NCBI GenBank assembly: GCA_052289195.1 | Contig: DAWAJD010000010.1 | Location: 1-60,559, forward strand | Direction of reading: 5' to 3' | DNA: 60,559 nt | Source: UBA4644 sp900555855 | GTDB taxonomy: Bacteria > Bacillota > Clostridia > Oscillospirales > Butyricicoccaceae | Shown here: piece by piece, positions 50,560-59,232 of the stretch | Position numbering within the stretch: position 1 is the first letter of the stretch | Layout: each line of letters begins with the position of its first letter | Notes under the pieces: model-generated | The model's database searches: none | Seen by the model: only the letters and a program-made list of their open reading frames with translations | Told to the model about the DNA's origin: nothing | Position numbers and translations under genes: made by a program

Positions 50560-53010
50560 TTACCGCTTGACTTCCTCCATGACGAAGGCTTCCACGATAT
50601 CGCCCACCTTGATGTCGTTGAACTTATCAAAGCTCATGCCGCATTCAAAGCCGGCGGCCACCTCGCGGGCGTCGTCCTTAAAGCGCTTCAGGCTGGCCAG
50701 CTCGCCCTCGTAGATGACGATGCTGTCCCGGATCAGGCGGACCTTTTCGTTGCGCTGCATCTTGCCGTCCTTCACATAGCAGCCGGCAATGGTGCCAACG
50801 CCGCTGACCTTGAAGGTCTCGCGGATCTCCGCATGGCCCAGAACGACCTCCTTGAAGGTGGGAGCCAGCATGCCGCGCATGGCCTGCTCGATCTCCTCCA
50901 GGCAGTCGTAAATGACCCGGTACAGCCGCACATCCACCTTGGCCCGCTCAGCCTCCTCGGCCACGCCGGCCTCCGGCCGCACATTAAAGCCAACGATGAT
51001 GGCGTTGGAAGCCTCCGCCAGCATCACATCGCTGTTGTTGATGCCGCCCACGCCGTTGTGGATGACCCGGACGCGGACCTCGTCGTTGGAGAGCTTCTCC
51101 AGCGACGCCTTGACGGCCTCGGCAGAGCCCTTTACATCGGCCTTGACGATGATGTTCAGATCCTTCACGCTGCCCTGCTCGATGGAGGAGAAGAGATTTT
51201 CCAGCGTGACCTTCTGAACGGCGGCCGCCTGCTTTTCCTTTTCTTCGAATTTCCGCTTTTCTGCCAGCGTGCGGGCCATGCGCTCGTCCTCCACGGCGTA
51301 GAACACATCGCCGGCGCCGGGCACCTCGCCCAGACCCACGATCTCCACGGGGACGGAGGGGCCGGCCTCCTCCAGCCTGCGGCCCTTTTCGTCGTTCATG
51401 GCGCGGACGCGGCCAACGGCCGTCCCGGCAATGACGATGTCGCCGGCATGGAGCGTGCCGTTCTGGATGAGCACGGTGGCCACGGGGCCGCGGCCCCGGT
51501 CCAGCTTGGCCTCGATGACGGTGCCCTTGGCCAGACGGTTGGGGTTGGCCTTCAGCTCCAGCATATCCGCCGTCAGCAGCACCATCTCCAGCAGGTTGTC
51601 GATGCCCTCGTGCTTCAAAGCGGAGATGGGGCAGACGATGGTATCGCCGCCCCATGCCTCGGGCACCAGACCGTATTCCGTCAGCTGCTGGAGGACCCGG
51701 TCGGGGTCGGCGTTGTGCTTGTCGATCTTATTGACCGCCACGATCAGCGGGACGCCCGCCGCCTTGGCATGGTTGATGGCCTCCACGGTCTGGGGCATGA
51801 TGCCGTCGTCCGCCGCCACCACCAGAATGGCGATGTCCGTCACCTGCGCGCCCCGGGCGCGCATGGAGGTAAAGGCCGCGTGGCCGGGCGTATCCAAAAA
51901 GGTGATGTCTCTGCCGTTGAGCTTGACCCGGTAAGCGCCGATATGCTGGGTGATGCCGCCGGCCTCGCCCGCCGTCACATGGGTGTTGCGGATGGCGTCC
52001 AGCAGAGAGGTCTTGCCGTGGTCCACATGGCCCATGACCACCACCACCGGCGCGCGGGGCTTCAGATCCTGATCCTGATCCTCATGCTCGTCAAACAGGC
52101 GCTCCTCGATGGTGACGACGACCTCCTTCTCCGGCACGGCGCCCAGCTCCATGGCCACCAGAGAGGCGGTATCGTAATCGATATTCTGGGAAACATTGGC
52201 CAAAACGCCCAGCTTCATCAGCTGCTTGATGACCTCCGCGGCAGTCTTCTTCAGCCGCAGGGCCAGCTCGCCCACGGAGATCTCCTCCGGGATCTGGACC
52301 TTCAGCGGGACCTTTTTGATCTGGGCCTGCTGCTCCAGGCGGCGCATCTTCTCCTGCTCCTCCTGGCGGCGCTTGTTGCCGAACTGGGGCCGGCGCTGGT
52401 CCTTCTTGACCAGCTTCTGCTTGCTCTGGCTCTGGTTGAAGCGGCCTGCCTGCTGGGGCACCAGCGTATCCAGCCGCTCGTCGTACTTGGCGATGTTGAC
52501 GCTGTTGCCCCGGGTGTCCACATAGTGGCGCTTGCCGGCGGCCGCCTGATCCTGCGCGGGGGTCTGGGCGGGCTTTTCCTCCGCACGGGCCGGCGGCGTA
52601 TACTGCAGCGTCTGTCCCTGGGGCCGGGCCTTGGCGGGCTGCTTCGGCTTTTCCGGCTGCCGGGGCTTTGCAGGCTCGGCCTTGGGCTGGCTCTTGCGGA
52701 TCAGGTCCTCCTTGGCCTTCTCCTCGGCGCGGATGCGGGCCGCCGCCTCCTCCTGCTGCTTGCGGATGCGATCCTCCGCGGCCTGCTTGCGCTGCTCTGC
52801 CGCCTGAGCGGCCGTGGCGCGGATCTCCTCCAGCGAGCCCAGCTGATGCTTCTGGGTGAGATAATCCATCAGCATGCCCACCTCCTGGGTGGTAACGCTC
52901 TGGGAGGGCTTGTAGGTCTTGCCCATGGCGGAAAGCGCCGTGCAGATGTCCTTGCTCTGCAGGGCAAAGTCCTTTGCCAGCTCCGTGATCTTGATCTTAT
53001 TGTTTATCAT
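50560..53010 (-). CDS. infB: Translation initiation factor IF-2
   Basis: An 816-residue GTPase that brings initiator tRNA to the 30S subunit. An IF2-N domain (1-55) and a long charged linker (60-240, rich in Lys/Glu/Gln/Pro) come first. A second IF2-N-like domain (245-295) follows, then the G domain: GHVDHGKT at 327-334, DTPGHAAF and NKID. Domains II-IV end CGMSFDKFNDIKVGDIVEAF. The ATG follows the L7Ae gene immediately (3-bp gap). Confidence 0.97.
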   Translation of the reverse strand: MINNKIKITELAKDFALQSKDICTALSAMGKTYKPSQSVTTQEVGMLMDYLTQKHQLGSLEEIRATAAQAAEQRKQAAEDRIRKQQEEAAARIRAEEKAKEDLIRKSQPKAEPAKPRQPEKPKQPAKARPQGQTLQYTPPARAEEKPAQTPAQDQAAAGKRHYVDTRGNSVNIAKYDERLDTLVPQQAGRFNQSQSKQKLVKKDQRRPQFGNKRRQEEQEKMRRLEQQAQIKKVPLKVQIPEEISVGELALRLKKTAAEVIKQLMKLGVLANVSQNIDYDTASLVAMELGAVPEKEVVVTIEERLFDEHEDQDQDLKPRAPVVVVMGHVDHGKTSLLDAIRNTHVTAGEAGGITQHIGAYRVKLNGRDITFLDTPGHAAFTSMRARGAQVTDIAILVVAADDGIMPQTVEAINHAKAAGVPLIVAVNKIDKHNADPDRVLQQLTEYGLVPEAWGGDTIVCPISALKHEGIDNLLEMVLLTADMLELKANPNRLAKGTVIEAKLDRGRGPVATVLIQNGTLHAGDIVIAGTAVGRVRAMNDEKGRRLEEAGPSVPVEIVGLGEVPGAGDVFYAVEDERMARTLAEKRKFEEKEKQAAAVQKVTLENLFSSIEQGSVKDLNIIVKADVKGSAEAVKASLEKLSNDEVRVRVIHNGVGGINNSDVMLAEASNAIIVGFNVRPEAGVAEEAERAKVDVRLYRVIYDCLEEIEQAMRGMLAPTFKEVVLGHAEIRETFKVSGVGTIAGCYVKDGKMQRNEKVRLIRDSIVIYEGELASLKRFKDDAREVAAGFECGMSFDKFNDIKVGDIVEAFVMEEVKR

Positions 53011-53013
53011 AGC

Positions 53014-53589
53014 TCAGTTCCCCCTTTTCCGGTCCTGCGCGGTCTTCGTTCCCATGCTCCGGCGGCTGGCCCTCCCGCTTTTGGGGCCGCCGCGGCCCTT
53101 CGCCGGAGACAGGCCGGCGATGCGTTCCGACGCCCGCCCCTTTTTGGCGGCGATGCGTCCTGCGGCTCCGCTTTTCGCCCCGGGCGGGAGCGAAGGGGCC
53201 GGCTTTTTCTGCGCTTCCTTTTTGGCCTTGCGCTTCTTTTCCCGGGCCAGACGCTCTTCCAGCGCCGGGAGACAGTCTTCCCTGCCCAGCTTTTTGCAAA
53301 AGGACAGGGCAAAGCCCGTATCCAGCAGGGCGAAGGCGGCGCACTGGCCGCAGCCCAGCGCCTTGCCCAAAAGGGCCTTATCCGCATCCAGCTCCAGCAG
53401 CGGCATTTCCGGTTCCCGCTGGGCGGCGGCGTTTTTCATGCCGTCCCGGGTGTTGCGGGCGGCGTCCTGGGCCAGGCAGAGCAGCCTGGCCCTGCCCATC
53501 CGGGCGGCGTCGAAGGCGTCCTCCGCGCCCAGCGCCAGCGCGCCCGCCCGGCGCATCAGGCCGAGAAAGCCCAAAAGCTCCTCTGTCAT
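53014..53589 (-). CDS. L7Ae-family RNA-binding protein (YlxQ-like) with a basic tail
   Basis: A 191-residue protein. The first 100 residues have the L7Ae fold seen in YlxQ: LGFLGLMRRAGALALGAEDA, RARLLCLAQDAARNT and ELDADKALLGKALG. The rest is a long basic, Pro/Gly/Arg/Lys-rich tail (about 110-191) not found in ordinary YlxQ, which is about 100 residues, and it likely binds RNA non-specifically. The start overlaps rnpM by 4 bp (ATGA). The usual YlxQ location between ylxR and infB supports the call. Confidence 0.88.
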   Translation of the reverse strand: MTEELLGFLGLMRRAGALALGAEDAFDAARMGRARLLCLAQDAARNTRDGMKNAAAQREPEMPLLELDADKALLGKALGCGQCAAFALLDTGFALSFCKKLGREDCLPALEERLAREKKRKAKKEAQKKPAPSLPPGAKSGAAGRIAAKKGRASERIAGLSPAKGRGGPKSGRASRRSMGTKTAQDRKRGN

Positions 53590-53855
53590 TGCTTTCCCTC
53601 CCTGCACTGCTGCCGCAGCGTTTCATAGATCTCCGGCGTGATCTCCGTTTCCAGCGCCCGGCTCAAAGCGTGGCTCTTGACGGCCTTTTCCAGACAGGCC
53701 TCGCTGGGGCAGAGATATGCGCCCCGCCCGGGGACCTTGCCCCGGCTGTCGTAGACCACGGCGCCCTCCGGCGTCCGCACCACCCGGGCCAAAAGCGGCT
53801 TCTCCCGGTGTTCCCGGCAGGCCACGCACTGACGGATGGGTATTTTTTTCGGCAT
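53586..53855 (-). CDS. rnpM: RNase P modulator RnpM (YlxR, DUF448)
   Basis: An 89-residue RNA-binding protein. It has the YlxR pattern RQCVACREHREK, an LARVVRTPEG strand, PGRGAYLCPSEACLEKAV and a C-terminal helix. In Bacilli YlxR (RnpM) binds the RNase P RNA and lowers its activity. Start 53855 follows GGAGGTGTC; the longer frame overlaps nusA's tail. It lies between nusA and the L7Ae gene. Confidence 0.92.
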   Translation of the reverse strand: MPKKIPIRQCVACREHREKPLLARVVRTPEGAVVYDSRGKVPGRGAYLCPSEACLEKAVKSHALSRALETEITPEIYETLRQQCREGKQ

Positions 53856-53897
53856 GGAGACACCTCCTGAGATTGGTTCCTGCGTCAAACGCGCTGC

Positions 53898-54977
53898 TTA
53901 CTCCGCCTTTGCCGCGGCGCTGGCGGGGCGGATATCAATGCGGAAGCCGGTGAGCTTTGCCGCCAGACGGGCGTTCTGTCCCTCCTTGCCGATGGCAAGG
54001 GAAAGCTGGTCGTCCGGGACCACCACGCTGCAGGACTTGCCGTCCTCCTGCATCTGGACAGACAGCACGTCGGCGGGCGAAAGCGCCTCCGCCACGAACT
54101 GCACCGGATCCTCGCTGTATTTGATGATGTCGATCTTCTCGCCCTTCAGCTCGTTGACGATGGCGGCCACGCGGCCGCCCTTGGGGCCGACGCAGGCGCC
54201 GATGGGATCCACATTTTCATCGGTGGAGCTGACGGCGATCTTGGTGCGGCTGCCCGCCTCCCGGGCCATGGACTGGATGGTGACGATGCCCTCGGCGATC
54301 TCCGGCACCTCCAGCTCAAACAGCCGCTTCACCAGGCCGGGATGGGTCCGGGAGAGGACGATCTGGGGGCCCTTGCCGCCCCGGCGGACCTCCACCACAT
54401 AGACCCGCACATGGTCGCCCTCCTTCAGGGTCTCTCCGGCGACCTGCTCCTGCGCGGAAAGGGTGGCCTCGGTGTGCTGGCGCTGGCCGCCCAGCTCCAG
54501 GATCACGCTGCCGTAGCGGGGATCCACCCGGGTCACGACGCCGGTCAGAAGCTCATGCTCCTTGGAGGCGTATTCGTCGGCGATCAGGCCACGCTCCGCC
54601 TCCCGGATGCCCTGGATGATCACCTGCTTTGCCGTGGAGGTGGCGATGCGGCCAAAATCCCGGGGCTTCACATCCAGCCGGATCTCATCGCCCAGCTGGG
54701 GGTCGGGCGCATATTTCCGGGCCTCCTCCACCGTCATCTCGGCGGCAGGGTTCACGACCTCCTCCACCACCGTCTTGACGGCGTGCATCTGGATCTCGCC
54801 GGTCTCCTCGTCAATGTGGACGAAGACATTGTCCAGCGCCGCGCCCTGGGGGTCGCGCTTGTAAAGGGCCTTATAGGCCGCCACCAGCGCCTGGCTGATC
54901 CTGTCCAGCATATAGTCCTTGCGGATGCCCTTTTCCTTTTCCAGGTCCTCCAGGGCCTTGATCATTTCGCTTGCCAT
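53898..54977 (-). CDS. nusA: Transcription termination/antitermination factor NusA
   Basis: A 359-residue RNA polymerase-binding factor. It has an N-terminal polymerase-binding domain (1-125), S1 (about 135-200, LTGVVTRVDPRYGSVILEL), then two KH domains (ACVGPKGGRVAAIVNEL, and SLAIGKEGQNARLAAKLTG). There is no acidic C-terminal repeat, as usual for Firmicutes. GGAAGG precedes the ATG. It lies 69 bp after rimP. Confidence 0.97.
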   Translation of the reverse strand: MASEMIKALEDLEKEKGIRKDYMLDRISQALVAAYKALYKRDPQGAALDNVFVHIDEETGEIQMHAVKTVVEEVVNPAAEMTVEEARKYAPDPQLGDEIRLDVKPRDFGRIATSTAKQVIIQGIREAERGLIADEYASKEHELLTGVVTRVDPRYGSVILELGGQRQHTEATLSAQEQVAGETLKEGDHVRVYVVEVRRGGKGPQIVLSRTHPGLVKRLFELEVPEIAEGIVTIQSMAREAGSRTKIAVSSTDENVDPIGACVGPKGGRVAAIVNELKGEKIDIIKYSEDPVQFVAEALSPADVLSVQMQEDGKSCSVVVPDDQLSLAIGKEGQNARLAAKLTGFRIDIRPASAAAKAE

Positions 54978-55046
54978 GGTTCCTTCCTCTCTTTCCGCCG
55001 CAAGCCGCGGCGAAGCTATTTCAATTTATTTTTTATTATCCTATGC

Positions 55047-55511
55047 TCAAAAGGTGAAAGAAAGCCGCGCCTGGGCCACGGCGGCCCGGGGAACGGCGGT
55101 CTCCCCTGCCTCCGTCTGGAGCAGCAGCTCCTGCTCGTTGAAGGAGCGCAGCGTCCCCGTCAGCTCCCGCGCGCCGTTCATCGGGCGGTAAAACCGCAAA
55201 ACGATCTCCTTGCCCAGGGCCCAGCGCAGATGCTCCTCCCGGTTCAGCGGCCGCTCCAGCCCGGCGGAGGACACCGTCAGCATATAGGGCGGCAGGCTGT
55301 CAAACTCCGGCGCGTCCAAAAGCGGATCCAGCGCCCGGGAGATGCGCTCGCAGTCGCCGATGTCCACCGCCGGCTCCTTATCAATATAGACCGTCAGCAC
55401 ATGCTGCCGGCCCTCCTTTTCAAATGTCACATCCCAAAGGGAGAGGCCGGCTTCCCCGCAAAGGGGCAAAACCAGCTGCGTCACCCGGCGCACGGCTTCC
55501 TTCTGTGTCAT
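55047..55511 (-). CDS. rimP: Ribosome maturation factor RimP
   Basis: A 154-residue factor for 30S assembly. It has LWDVTFEKEGRQHVLTVYID (N-domain), DCERISRALDPLLD, and YMLTVSSAGLERPLNREEHL, the family signature. It is the first gene of the operon. Its promoter (55600-55628) and a leader hairpin precede it. Confidence 0.95.
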   Translation of the reverse strand: MTQKEAVRRVTQLVLPLCGEAGLSLWDVTFEKEGRQHVLTVYIDKEPAVDIGDCERISRALDPLLDAPEFDSLPPYMLTVSSAGLERPLNREEHLRWALGKEIVLRFYRPMNGARELTGTLRSFNEQELLLQTEAGETAVPRAAVAQARLSFTF

Positions 55512-55544
55512 GCTTCCGCCTTTCTCAAGCGCAAAATCTCAATA

Positions 55545-55573
55545 AAGAAGAGTGGACCGAAGCCCACTCTTTC
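55545..55573. promoter_or_regulatory. Hairpin in the rimP leader
   Basis: AAGAGTGG-GCTTCGGT-CCACTCTT on the minus strand: an 8-bp stem with a UUCG-type loop, in the transcript 30-60 nt after the predicted start. Its Ts are few, so a partial attenuator or stabilising stem is possible. Confidence 0.6.
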
Positions 55574-55599
55574 TTTCCAACATCCTAACTTACGGCGCA

Positions 55600-55628
55600 A
55601 TTATACCATACCGTTTTGTACTTTGCAA
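55600..55628 (-). promoter_or_regulatory. Promoter of the rimP-nusA-infB operon
   Basis: On the minus strand TTGCAA (55623-55628), 17 bp, perfect TATAAT (55600-55605). Confidence 0.85.
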
Positions 55629-55711
55629 GGGCATTTCCGGAAAAAACCGGGAAAAATGCCCCAAAAATCGCACAAAATCGCGCAAAATTGCGGGGAGCGC
55701 GCCAAGGCGCC

Positions 55712-55927
55712 TTACCCAAGATACTCCCCCAGCTCGTCCAGCGAAAGCTCAAAGCTGCTCTCCGTGCCGGCCGCGTCCGTGCCGGTGATCATCAGCAGGT
55801 CGCAGTCGTCGTAGATCTCATAGCCCTGAAAGGCGCAGCCGCTGCCCTCCAGAAAGCGCCGGGAAATGTCGATGAGCTGCTTCGCCGTATATTCCTCGCC
55901 CCGATAGCGCAAAGCGATCCATGCCAT
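55712..55927 (-). CDS. Small conserved-looking protein of unknown function
   Basis: A 71-residue protein, MAWIALRYRGEEYTAKQLID onward, with mixed alpha/beta character, no signal peptide and no motif I recognise. GGAGGACAGAGGCT precedes the ATG, and it lies 34 bp after the DUF1292 gene, so the pair may form a unit. Base use is like its neighbours. A real gene is likely from the ribosome site and the operon spacing. Confidence 0.65.
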   Translation of the reverse strand: MAWIALRYRGEEYTAKQLIDISRRFLEGSGCAFQGYEIYDDCDLLMITGTDAAGTESSFELSLDELGEYLG

Positions 55928-55961
55928 AGCCTCTGTCCTCCGTTTTTGGTGTTGTGCCGGC

Positions 55962-56210
55962 TCAGACCGGCCGGTCCATCAGCCGCTCATATTCCGCGGC
56001 GGCCCGGTCATATTCCCGGTCGTCGTCGATGGAGCGGATGTCATAGGTCTCTCCGCGGGTCTCATAGCGGAAGATCTCCGCCGCGCCGCCCCGATCCGGC
56101 GGGATCAGCGCCACATAGTCCCTTCCTCCGTAGGAAAACACGCCCACCGCCTCGCACAAAAGCACCGAGCCGTCCTCCAGCGTCAGCGGGATCCTCTGTT
56201 TTTCGTCCAT
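55962..56210 (-). CDS. DUF1292-family small protein
   Basis: An 82-residue acidic protein of the DUF1292 type: ITLxLEDG-like start (here IPLTLEDGSVLLCEAVGVF), YGGRDYVALIPPD, then an acidic tail DDDREYDRAAAEYERL. Function is unknown across the family, which is common in Firmicutes next to ruvX/alaS or similar genes. Start 56210 has AGGAG 11 bp upstream, a slightly long distance. The much longer reading to 56666 passes through the repeat element and is not a gene. Confidence 0.8.
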   Translation of the reverse strand: MDEKQRIPLTLEDGSVLLCEAVGVFSYGGRDYVALIPPDRGGAAEIFRYETRGETYDIRSIDDDREYDRAAAEYERLMDRPV

Positions 56211-56352
56211 ACCAAAAGCCGCTCCTTTCCCTGCCGCACCGGCGGCATCTTTGCTTATCATAGCACAGCGGCGCTCCTCTGGCAAGCCCCCTGATTGCGG
56301 GCGTTTCTGCGGAAGCGCCGGGCGGCACCGCGCCGCGCAAGTTCCGCGCCTT

Positions 56353-56562
56353 GCCTCCCCTGTGTAAGGGGATATCCCAGCCCCTTGGCTCCCCTGTGTA
56401 AGGGGAGCTGGCAAACCCAAAGGGTTTGACTGAGGGGTTGTAAGTGTCGGATAGGAACGGGCAACCGGTACCAGGCAACCTTCTCCTGCACCGTACCTAC
56501 AACCCCTCCGGCTCACATTCGTTCGCCACCTCCCCTTACACAGGGGAGGCAAGGGGCGGTGG
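56353..56562. repeat. Terminal-inverted-repeat element, copy 2
   Basis: CCCCTTGGCTCCCCTGTGTA (56383-56402, continuing AGGGGAGCTGGC) and, inverted, CCCCTTGCCTCCCCTGTGTA (complement of 56537-56556, continuing AGGGGAGGTGGC) form terminal inverted repeats with about two mismatches. Inside lie inverted GAGGGGTTGTA segments and the core CCTTCTCCTGCACCG (56481-56495). An extra partial end lies at 56353-56373. It matches copy 1 at 1-172 in opposite orientation. Apart from the tdh promoter, 56211-56772 holds nothing else. Confidence 0.85.
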
Positions 56563-56680
56563 GCGCTTGCCCGCTCCGCGCCACTTTGCCGGGAGGCAAG
56601 CCCCGCGGGGACCCGGAACCGCCATCGCGGAAAACTGTCCGCGAGACGCGGATTGCCCACGGACAAATTTCAATTATTGA

Positions 56681-56709
56681 TTGACATTTTCCGCTTTTTC
56701 GCATAAACT
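56681..56709 (+). promoter_or_regulatory. Promoter of tdh-kbl
   Basis: TTGACA (56681-56686), 17 bp, TAAACT (56704-56709). Confidence 0.75.
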
Positions 56710-56772
56710 GTCCTTATAACAGATACACATTTGCAAAAACGCCAAATTTTTGTATGCAGGAGGAAAACGAAC

Positions 56773-57813
56773 ATGGAGCGCATGATGGATGCCATCGTCA
56801 AGCCCGCCGCCGGCCCCGGCCTGGAGCTGCGGAAGGTCCCCGTCCCTGTTCCCGGCCCCGGCGAGGTGCTGATCAAGATCCACAAGACCGCCATCTGCGG
56901 CACGGATGTGCACATTTACAACTGGGATCCCTGGGCCCGGGAGCATATTACCCACCCGCCCATGACCATCGGCCACGAATATGTGGGCGAGATCGCGGCG
57001 CTGGGCGCCGGCGTCACCGGTCTGAAGGTGGGCCAGCGGGTCTCCGGCGAGGGCCATATCACCTGCCACCACTGCCGCAACTGCCACACGGGCAACATCC
57101 AGTGGTGCCGCAACACCACCAGCGTGGGCGTGGACCGGGACGGCGCCTTCGCGGAATATGTCTGCATCCCCGAGACCAATGTGATCCTCATCGACGAGAG
57201 CCTGCCGGAGGATGTGGTGGCCTTCTTCGACGCCTTCGGCAACGCCACCCACACGGCCCTCATGTGGGATCTGGTGGGCGAGGATGTGCTGATCACCGGC
57301 GCAGGCCCCATCGGTATCATTGCCGCGGGCATCTGCAAATATGCCGGCGCGCGGCGGGTCATCATCACCGACCGCAACGATTACCGGCTGGAGCTGGCAA
57401 AAAAAATGGGCGTGGACGCCGCCGTCAACACCGGCCGGGAGGACCTGACCCAGGTCATGCACCAGCAGGGCCTGACGGAGGGCTTTGATGTGGGCCTGGA
57501 GATGTCCGGCAGCGGCGAAGCGCTGAAGCAGCTGCTCTCCGTCATGCGCAACGGCGGCAAGGTCTCCCTGCTGGGCATCAGCAACACTCCCGTCTCGCTG
57601 GATATGAACCTGATCATCGGCAAGGGCCTCACCCTGCAGGGCATCTACGGCCGCAAGATGGACAACTGGCACCAGATGAGCTATATGGTCCAGGGCGGTC
57701 TGGATCTGACCCCCGTCATCACCCACCGCTTCCATTACACGGAGTTTGAACAGGGCTTTGCCGCCATGAACAGCGGCCGCAGCGGCAAGGTCATTCTGGA
57801 CTGGACGAAATAA
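56773..57813 (+). CDS. tdh: L-threonine 3-dehydrogenase
   Basis: An NAD+-dependent zinc enzyme oxidising threonine to 2-amino-3-ketobutyrate. It has 346 residues. The catalytic zinc ligand is Cys42 (ICGTDVH) with His68/Glu69 (GHEYVGE). The structural zinc Cys are 98, 101, 104 and 112 (CHHCRNCHTGNIQWC). The NAD fold carries TGAGPIGIIAAGI. VHIYNWDPWA is specific to Tdh. ATG 56773 follows GGAGG. kbl lies 22 bp downstream and completes the pathway to glycine and acetyl-CoA, so the call is very firm. Confidence 0.96.
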   Translation: MERMMDAIVKPAAGPGLELRKVPVPVPGPGEVLIKIHKTAICGTDVHIYNWDPWAREHITHPPMTIGHEYVGEIAALGAGVTGLKVGQRVSGEGHITCHHCRNCHTGNIQWCRNTTSVGVDRDGAFAEYVCIPETNVILIDESLPEDVVAFFDAFGNATHTALMWDLVGEDVLITGAGPIGIIAAGICKYAGARRVIITDRNDYRLELAKKMGVDAAVNTGREDLTQVMHQQGLTEGFDVGLEMSGSGEALKQLLSVMRNGGKVSLLGISNTPVSLDMNLIIGKGLTLQGIYGRKMDNWHQMSYMVQGGLDLTPVITHRFHYTEFEQGFAAMNSGRSGKVILDWTK

Positions 57814-57835
57814 ACAACAGAAGGAGGAGCTTTTT

Positions 57836-59029
57836 ATGAAATCTGCCCTGCGGGCCTTTGAGGCCGAGCTGGAGGCCATCCGTGCCGCCGGCACCTGGCG
57901 GGAGGAGCGGATCATCACCACCCCCCAGCGCTCCCGCATCGACACCACCGAAAAGCGCGGCGTGGTCAATCTCTGCGCCAACAATTATCTGGGACTCTCC
58001 AACGACCCCCATCTGATCCAGGCGGCAAAGGAGAGCTATGACCGCTGGGGCTTCGGCCTGTCCTCCGTCCGCTTTATCTGCGGCACCCAGCAGATCCACA
58101 AGGAGCTGGAGCGGCGGATCGCCGCCTTCGCCGGCACGGACGACGCCATCCTCTATTCCTCCTGCTTCGACGCCAACGGCGGCCTGTTTGAGACGCTGCT
58201 GGGCCCGGAGGACGCCGTGATCTCCGACGAGCTGAACCACGCCTCCATCATCGACGGCGTGCGTCTCTGCAAGGCAAAGCGCTACCGCTATAAAAACAAC
58301 GATATGGCCGACCTGCGGGCCCAGCTTGCCGACGCCCGGGCCTCCGGCTGCAAAAAGATCCTGATCGCCACCGACGGCGTCTTCTCCATGGACGGCTATA
58401 TCGCCGACCTGAAGTCCATCTGCGACCTGGCCGACGAGTTCGACGCCCTGACCATGGTGGACGACAGCCACGCCGTTGGCTTCATGGGAGAACACGGCCG
58501 GGGCGCCTGTGAATACTGCGGCGTTCTGGGCCGGGTAGACATCATCACCGGCACCTTCGGCAAGGCCATGGGCGGCGCCTCCGGCGGCTATACCGCGGCC
58601 CGCCGGCCCATCGTGGAGCTGCTGCGGCAGCGCTCCCGCCCCTATCTGTTTTCCAACACGCTGGCGCCCGCCATCTGCGCCGCCACCATCCGCACCATCG
58701 ACCTTCTGGAGGGCTCCACCGCCCTGCGGGACAAGGTCCATGAAAACGCCCGCTACTTCCGGGCGGAGATGGAAAAGCTGGGCTTTGACCTGCTGCCCGG
58801 CGAGCATCCCATCGTCCCCGTCATGCTTTACGACCCCCGCATCGCCAACGAATTCGCCCGGCGGATGCTGGAAAAGGGCGTCTATGTGGTGGGCTTCTGC
58901 TATCCCGTGGTGCCCCGGGGCAAGGACCGGATCCGCACCCAGATCTCCGCCGGCCACACGAAGGAGGATCTGGACTTTGCCGTCCGCTGCTTTGCAGAGG
59001 TGCGGCGGGAGATGGGCCTGGAAAAGTGA
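57836..59029 (+). CDS. kbl: Glycine C-acetyltransferase (2-amino-3-ketobutyrate CoA ligase)
   Basis: A PLP enzyme splitting 2-amino-3-ketobutyrate with CoA into glycine and acetyl-CoA. It has 397 residues. The PLP lysine is Lys243 (TGTFGKAMGGASGG); VDDSHAVGFMGEHGRG and LNHASIIDGVRL bind cofactor and substrate. AAGGAGGAG precedes the ATG. It is the second gene of the tdh-kbl unit. Downstream are a long palindrome and a terminator. Confidence 0.96.
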   Translation: MKSALRAFEAELEAIRAAGTWREERIITTPQRSRIDTTEKRGVVNLCANNYLGLSNDPHLIQAAKESYDRWGFGLSSVRFICGTQQIHKELERRIAAFAGTDDAILYSSCFDANGGLFETLLGPEDAVISDELNHASIIDGVRLCKAKRYRYKNNDMADLRAQLADARASGCKKILIATDGVFSMDGYIADLKSICDLADEFDALTMVDDSHAVGFMGEHGRGACEYCGVLGRVDIITGTFGKAMGGASGGYTAARRPIVELLRQRSRPYLFSNTLAPAICAATIRTIDLLEGSTALRDKVHENARYFRAEMEKLGFDLLPGEHPIVPVMLYDPRIANEFARRMLEKGVYVVGFCYPVVPRGKDRIRTQISAGHTKEDLDFAVRCFAEVRREMGLEK

Positions 59030-59038
59030 TCTGCGGGC

Positions 59039-59101
59039 TTATTCCCCGCAAAACGAGTTTTGCGGGGAATAAAACCCAGCGAAGCGGTTTTTCGACAGTC
59101 T
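59039..59101. repeat. Long palindrome and dispersed repeat after kbl
   Basis: TTATTCCCCGCAAAAC-GA-GTTTTGCGGGGAATAA has 16-bp perfect arms (59039-59072) and its core recurs at 12026-12049. The next bases, ACCCAGCGAAGCGGTTTTTC then GACAGTCTC, are the reverse complement of the 42983-43015 region. Confidence 0.85.
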
Positions 59102-59102
59102 C

Positions 59103-59128
59103 AAGAGGGGCATTTGCCCCTCTTTTTT
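59103..59128 (+). terminator. Terminator of tdh-kbl
   Basis: AAGAGGGGC-ATTT-GCCCCTCTT followed by TTTT. Confidence 0.9.
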
Positions 59129-59192
59129 CAAATTTTAAGAATATTTTCCAGTTTCCTTCTTGTTTTCGCCTTTTTTCTTGATTTCCCGGTGA

Positions 59193-59198
59193 TACAAT
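59193..59198 (+). promoter_or_regulatory. Tentative -10 box of the parB-like gene
   Basis: TACAAT about 35 bp before the start codon. No good -35 is seen at 17 bp. Confidence 0.4.
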
Positions 59199-59232
59199 GA
59201 GCCTGCGATCACAGGAAAGGAGGAAACGACCC

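Noticed and set aside
56211..56666. Upstream extension of the DUF1292 frame through the repeat element
   Set aside because: It reads repeat sequence, and the internal ATG at 56210 matches the family start.
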